Below are positions 62,505-64,000 of a stretch of DNA of 64,000 bases, piece by piece (position 1 is the first letter of the stretch; each line of letters opens with the position of its first letter). The notes beneath the pieces are model-generated. The model searched no databases. It was not told the DNA's origin and was given only the letters and a program-made list of their open reading frames with translations. The position numbers and the translations under genes were made by a program. Origin of the DNA: Nocardioides currus (GTDB taxonomy: Bacteria > Actinomycetota > Actinomycetes > Propionibacteriales > Nocardioidaceae); NCBI RefSeq assembly GCF_003057875.1, contig NZ_PYXZ01000001.1, positions 124,001 to 188,000 of the forward strand, in the 5' to 3' direction.

Positions 62505-62552
62505 CGACCAGCGCGTCCCGCCGATCGCGCACACGACGTAGGGTCGGTCGAG

Positions 62553-63068
62553 ATGCAGCTGCTACCGCCCGTCGTCGGCCCCCACCCGGTCATCGTCTTC
62601 TGCGGGATGGCCGGAGCCGAGAGCACCAAGCACCGCGACCACTACTACGCCTCGCCCGGCAACAGCTTCTGGGAGTCGATGCACCGCTGCGGGCTGACAC
62701 CCTCCCAGCTGCGACCCGAGGAGGACCACCGCGTCACCGAGCACCGCCTCGGCCTGACCGACCTCGTCGGTCACTGGGACCACGCGTCGAACCGCGGCTG
62801 GGTCGAGATCGACGTGCTGCTCGCCGACCTCGAGCGCTGGCAGCCGGCGTGGTTGGCCTTCACCGGCAAGGGCACGGCGGCCCACGCGGCCACGGCCCTC
62901 GGGCACCGAAAGCCCGGCCTCGGCGCCACCGACTGGGAGGTGGCCGGCGCACAGGTCTTCGTGCTGCCGGGCACCAGCGGCGCCAACCGGCGCAGGGACT
63001 ACGACGGCCGCCCCGACCGGCTCTCGTGGTGGCGCGAGCTGGCCGAGATCACGCAGCCGGACTTCTGA
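62553..63068 (+). CDS. Uracil-DNA-glycosylase-fold protein, Mug/HDG-like
   Basis: A 171-residue protein. The N-terminal IVFCGMAGAES followed by DHYYASPGNSFWESM resembles Mug/TDG and the hypoxanthine-DNA glycosylase group, and FVLPGTSGANRR is the C-terminal intercalation motif. The Mug motif GINPG is changed to GMAGA, so the Asn water-activating residue is absent; activity is therefore uncertain. GLTPSQLRPEEDHRVTEHRL is typical of the family. It lies outside the exopolysaccharide operon. Confidence 0.82.
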   Translation: MQLLPPVVGPHPVIVFCGMAGAESTKHRDHYYASPGNSFWESMHRCGLTPSQLRPEEDHRVTEHRLGLTDLVGHWDHASNRGWVEIDVLLADLERWQPAWLAFTGKGTAAHAATALGHRKPGLGATDWEVAGAQVFVLPGTSGANRRRDYDGRPDRLSWWRELAEITQPDF

Positions 63069-63135
63069 CCTGCCCCCGGGTCGCTCTCGCGGGTCCAGCG
63101 ACGGAACCGACGAGCGGCCGTAGGCCGTCGACCAC

Positions 63136-63166
63136 GTCAGCGCCACGGCCTTCACCCCGCGCTGAC
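63136..63166. terminator. Weak inverted repeat between convergent genes
   Basis: GTCAGCGC/GCGCTGAC, 63136-63143 with 63159-63166, loop 15 bases, directly before the stop of the beta-helix protein gene. It may be a weak terminator. Confidence 0.35.
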
Positions 63167-63169
63167 GGC

Positions 63170-64000
63170 TCAGTAGCCGCGGACCTTCTTGCCGTCCTCC
63201 CAGACGTTGCCGGAGAAGACGTTGCCCTCGCCGCCCTCGGCGACCGCGGTCACCGGGCCGAAGGACGCGCACTTCCGGTTGGCGCCGCGCTCGAAGACGT
63301 TGTTGGTGATCACCATGTACGTCGACTGGGTGCCGTAGGGCTTCTGGGGGTCGTAGCCGCCGTACAGGCAGTAGGCGGCAGGCCCGGCGGAGAAGAAGTT
63401 GCCGTCGACGGTGACGCGCGAGAGCGGGTCGAAGTCGGCGAAGAGCGCCATCGCCGACGAGCAGCCGCCGTTGTCGGACTGCGAGTCGCAGGCCAGCGTG
63501 TTGTGGCGCACGAGCATGTCGTGGCCGCCGTTGGAGGTGAAGCCATCGCCGTGCCAGTCGCTGCCGGCCGGCATGTACTGCGCGTGCAGCCACGAGTCCT
63601 GGATGTCGCAGTTCTCGTTGCACGACACCGACTGGCGCGCGCCGATGACCTCGACTCGGCGCATCGTGATGTTGTACTGGCCGACCGCCGAGCCGTCGTA
63701 GGTCCCGCCGTCGACCGTGGAGTCGGAGATCGTGAGCGAGCCTCCGCCGTCGCCGATGACGATGTTGCCCTCGACGTAGGAGTTCTTGATGACGACGCCG
63801 GGGGCCTCGATCATCAGATAGGTCGGGACGAGCTTGCCGTCGATGACGGTCCCGGGCTTCGTGATCTCGACCGGACCGTTGTACGCCGCCAGGCGGGCGG
63901 TGTCCGGCGCGCCGGTGTTGGCGGCGTTGGGGAAGGCGGTGGGTGGGGCGGTCGAGGTCGGCGTGGCGAGCACCGGGCGGACGTGGAACGCCGCCTTGAT
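63170..64000 (-). CDS. Secreted right-handed beta-helix-type protein, 5' end missing
   Basis: About 276 residues are visible; the frame continues past the right edge without a clear start. After a Thr/Pro/Ala linker (TPTSTAPPTAFPNAANTGAP) there are short regular repeats such as VVIKNSYVEGNIVIGDGGGS, LTISDSTVDGG and VTVDGNFFSAGPAAYCLYGG, the ladder of a parallel beta-helix. Cys pairs (SCNENCD, CDSQSDNGGC) suggest disulfides and secretion. It resembles pectate-lyase-like or PbH1 repeat proteins; a lyase role on the nearby polysaccharide is only inferred. Confidence 0.82.
   Translation of the reverse strand: MKAAFHVRPVLATPTSTAPPTAFPNAANTGAPDTARLAAYNGPVEITKPGTVIDGKLVPTYLMIEAPGVVIKNSYVEGNIVIGDGGGSLTISDSTVDGGTYDGSAVGQYNITMRRVEVIGARQSVSCNENCDIQDSWLHAQYMPAGSDWHGDGFTSNGGHDMLVRHNTLACDSQSDNGGCSSAMALFADFDPLSRVTVDGNFFSAGPAAYCLYGGYDPQKPYGTQSTYMVITNNVFERGANRKCASFGPVTAVAEGGEGNVFSGNVWEDGKKVRGY

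Overview
The window is GC-rich, with almost no TTA codons, many GTG starts and 1-4 bp stop/start overlaps. It reads as chromosomal DNA of a high-GC actinobacterium. The block eno, FtsB/DivIC-like gene, DUF501, ppx and a tRNA, the separate mfd/mazG block, a DosR-type regulator and a mycothiol-transferase-like DinB protein suggest Propionibacteriales, probably Nocardioides or a relative. That placement is inference; no rRNA or marker phylogeny was available. There is no sign of a prophage, transposase, plasmid function or CRISPR array.

Positions 1-14106 hold mixed housekeeping genes. They include a cut DHFR/RibD-like gene, a CDP-alcohol phosphatidyltransferase, a patatin-like lipase with membrane segments, a flotillin/NfeD pair, an SDR, a small MazG-like protein, an AarF/UbiB kinase, a frameshifted ltrA and a four-gene MoxR-ATPase/GNAT/VWA operon. 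Positions 14237-26909 carry small enzymes and stress-type genes: a PNPOx-like protein, DoxX, an orphan DosR-like regulator, GNAT and VOC proteins, DinB, YchJ, an RGG-rich protein, YigZ, BrkB, TSUP, a BtuF-like protein, cystathionine beta-synthase, an SGNH hydrolase and Bax inhibitor-1.

Positions 27031-46725 contain a large secreted lamin-tail/beta-propeller protein, an odd tRNA with anticodon UAA and a short variable region, then ppx, DUF501, ftsB-like and eno. After these come an AraC/DinB regulator, a HIT-like protein, an APC permease, mazG, a SurA-like lipoprotein and mfd. Two secreted proteins, a VOC protein, a lytic transglycosylase, a CysQ-type phosphatase and a LuxR-type regulator close the region.

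Positions 45961-62441 form the most coherent accessory region, an exopolysaccharide locus. A divergent LuxR protein with a degenerate receiver sits beside a sensor kinase and a LuxR response regulator. Next is an operon with a polyprenyl-phosphate sugar transferase, an MFS protein, a membrane-anchored TolB-like protein, a GT2, a Wzx flippase and a GT4. Two glycosyltransferases lie on the opposite strand, followed by a Wzz-like protein without a kinase domain, a Wzy/ligase-like protein and a GT2. This is the gene content of a Wzx/Wzy pathway. A perfect 18-bp palindrome lies just upstream of a good -10 candidate ahead of the operon and may be the switch linking regulators to biosynthesis. A divergent uracil-DNA-glycosylase-fold protein and a partial secreted beta-helix protein end the window.
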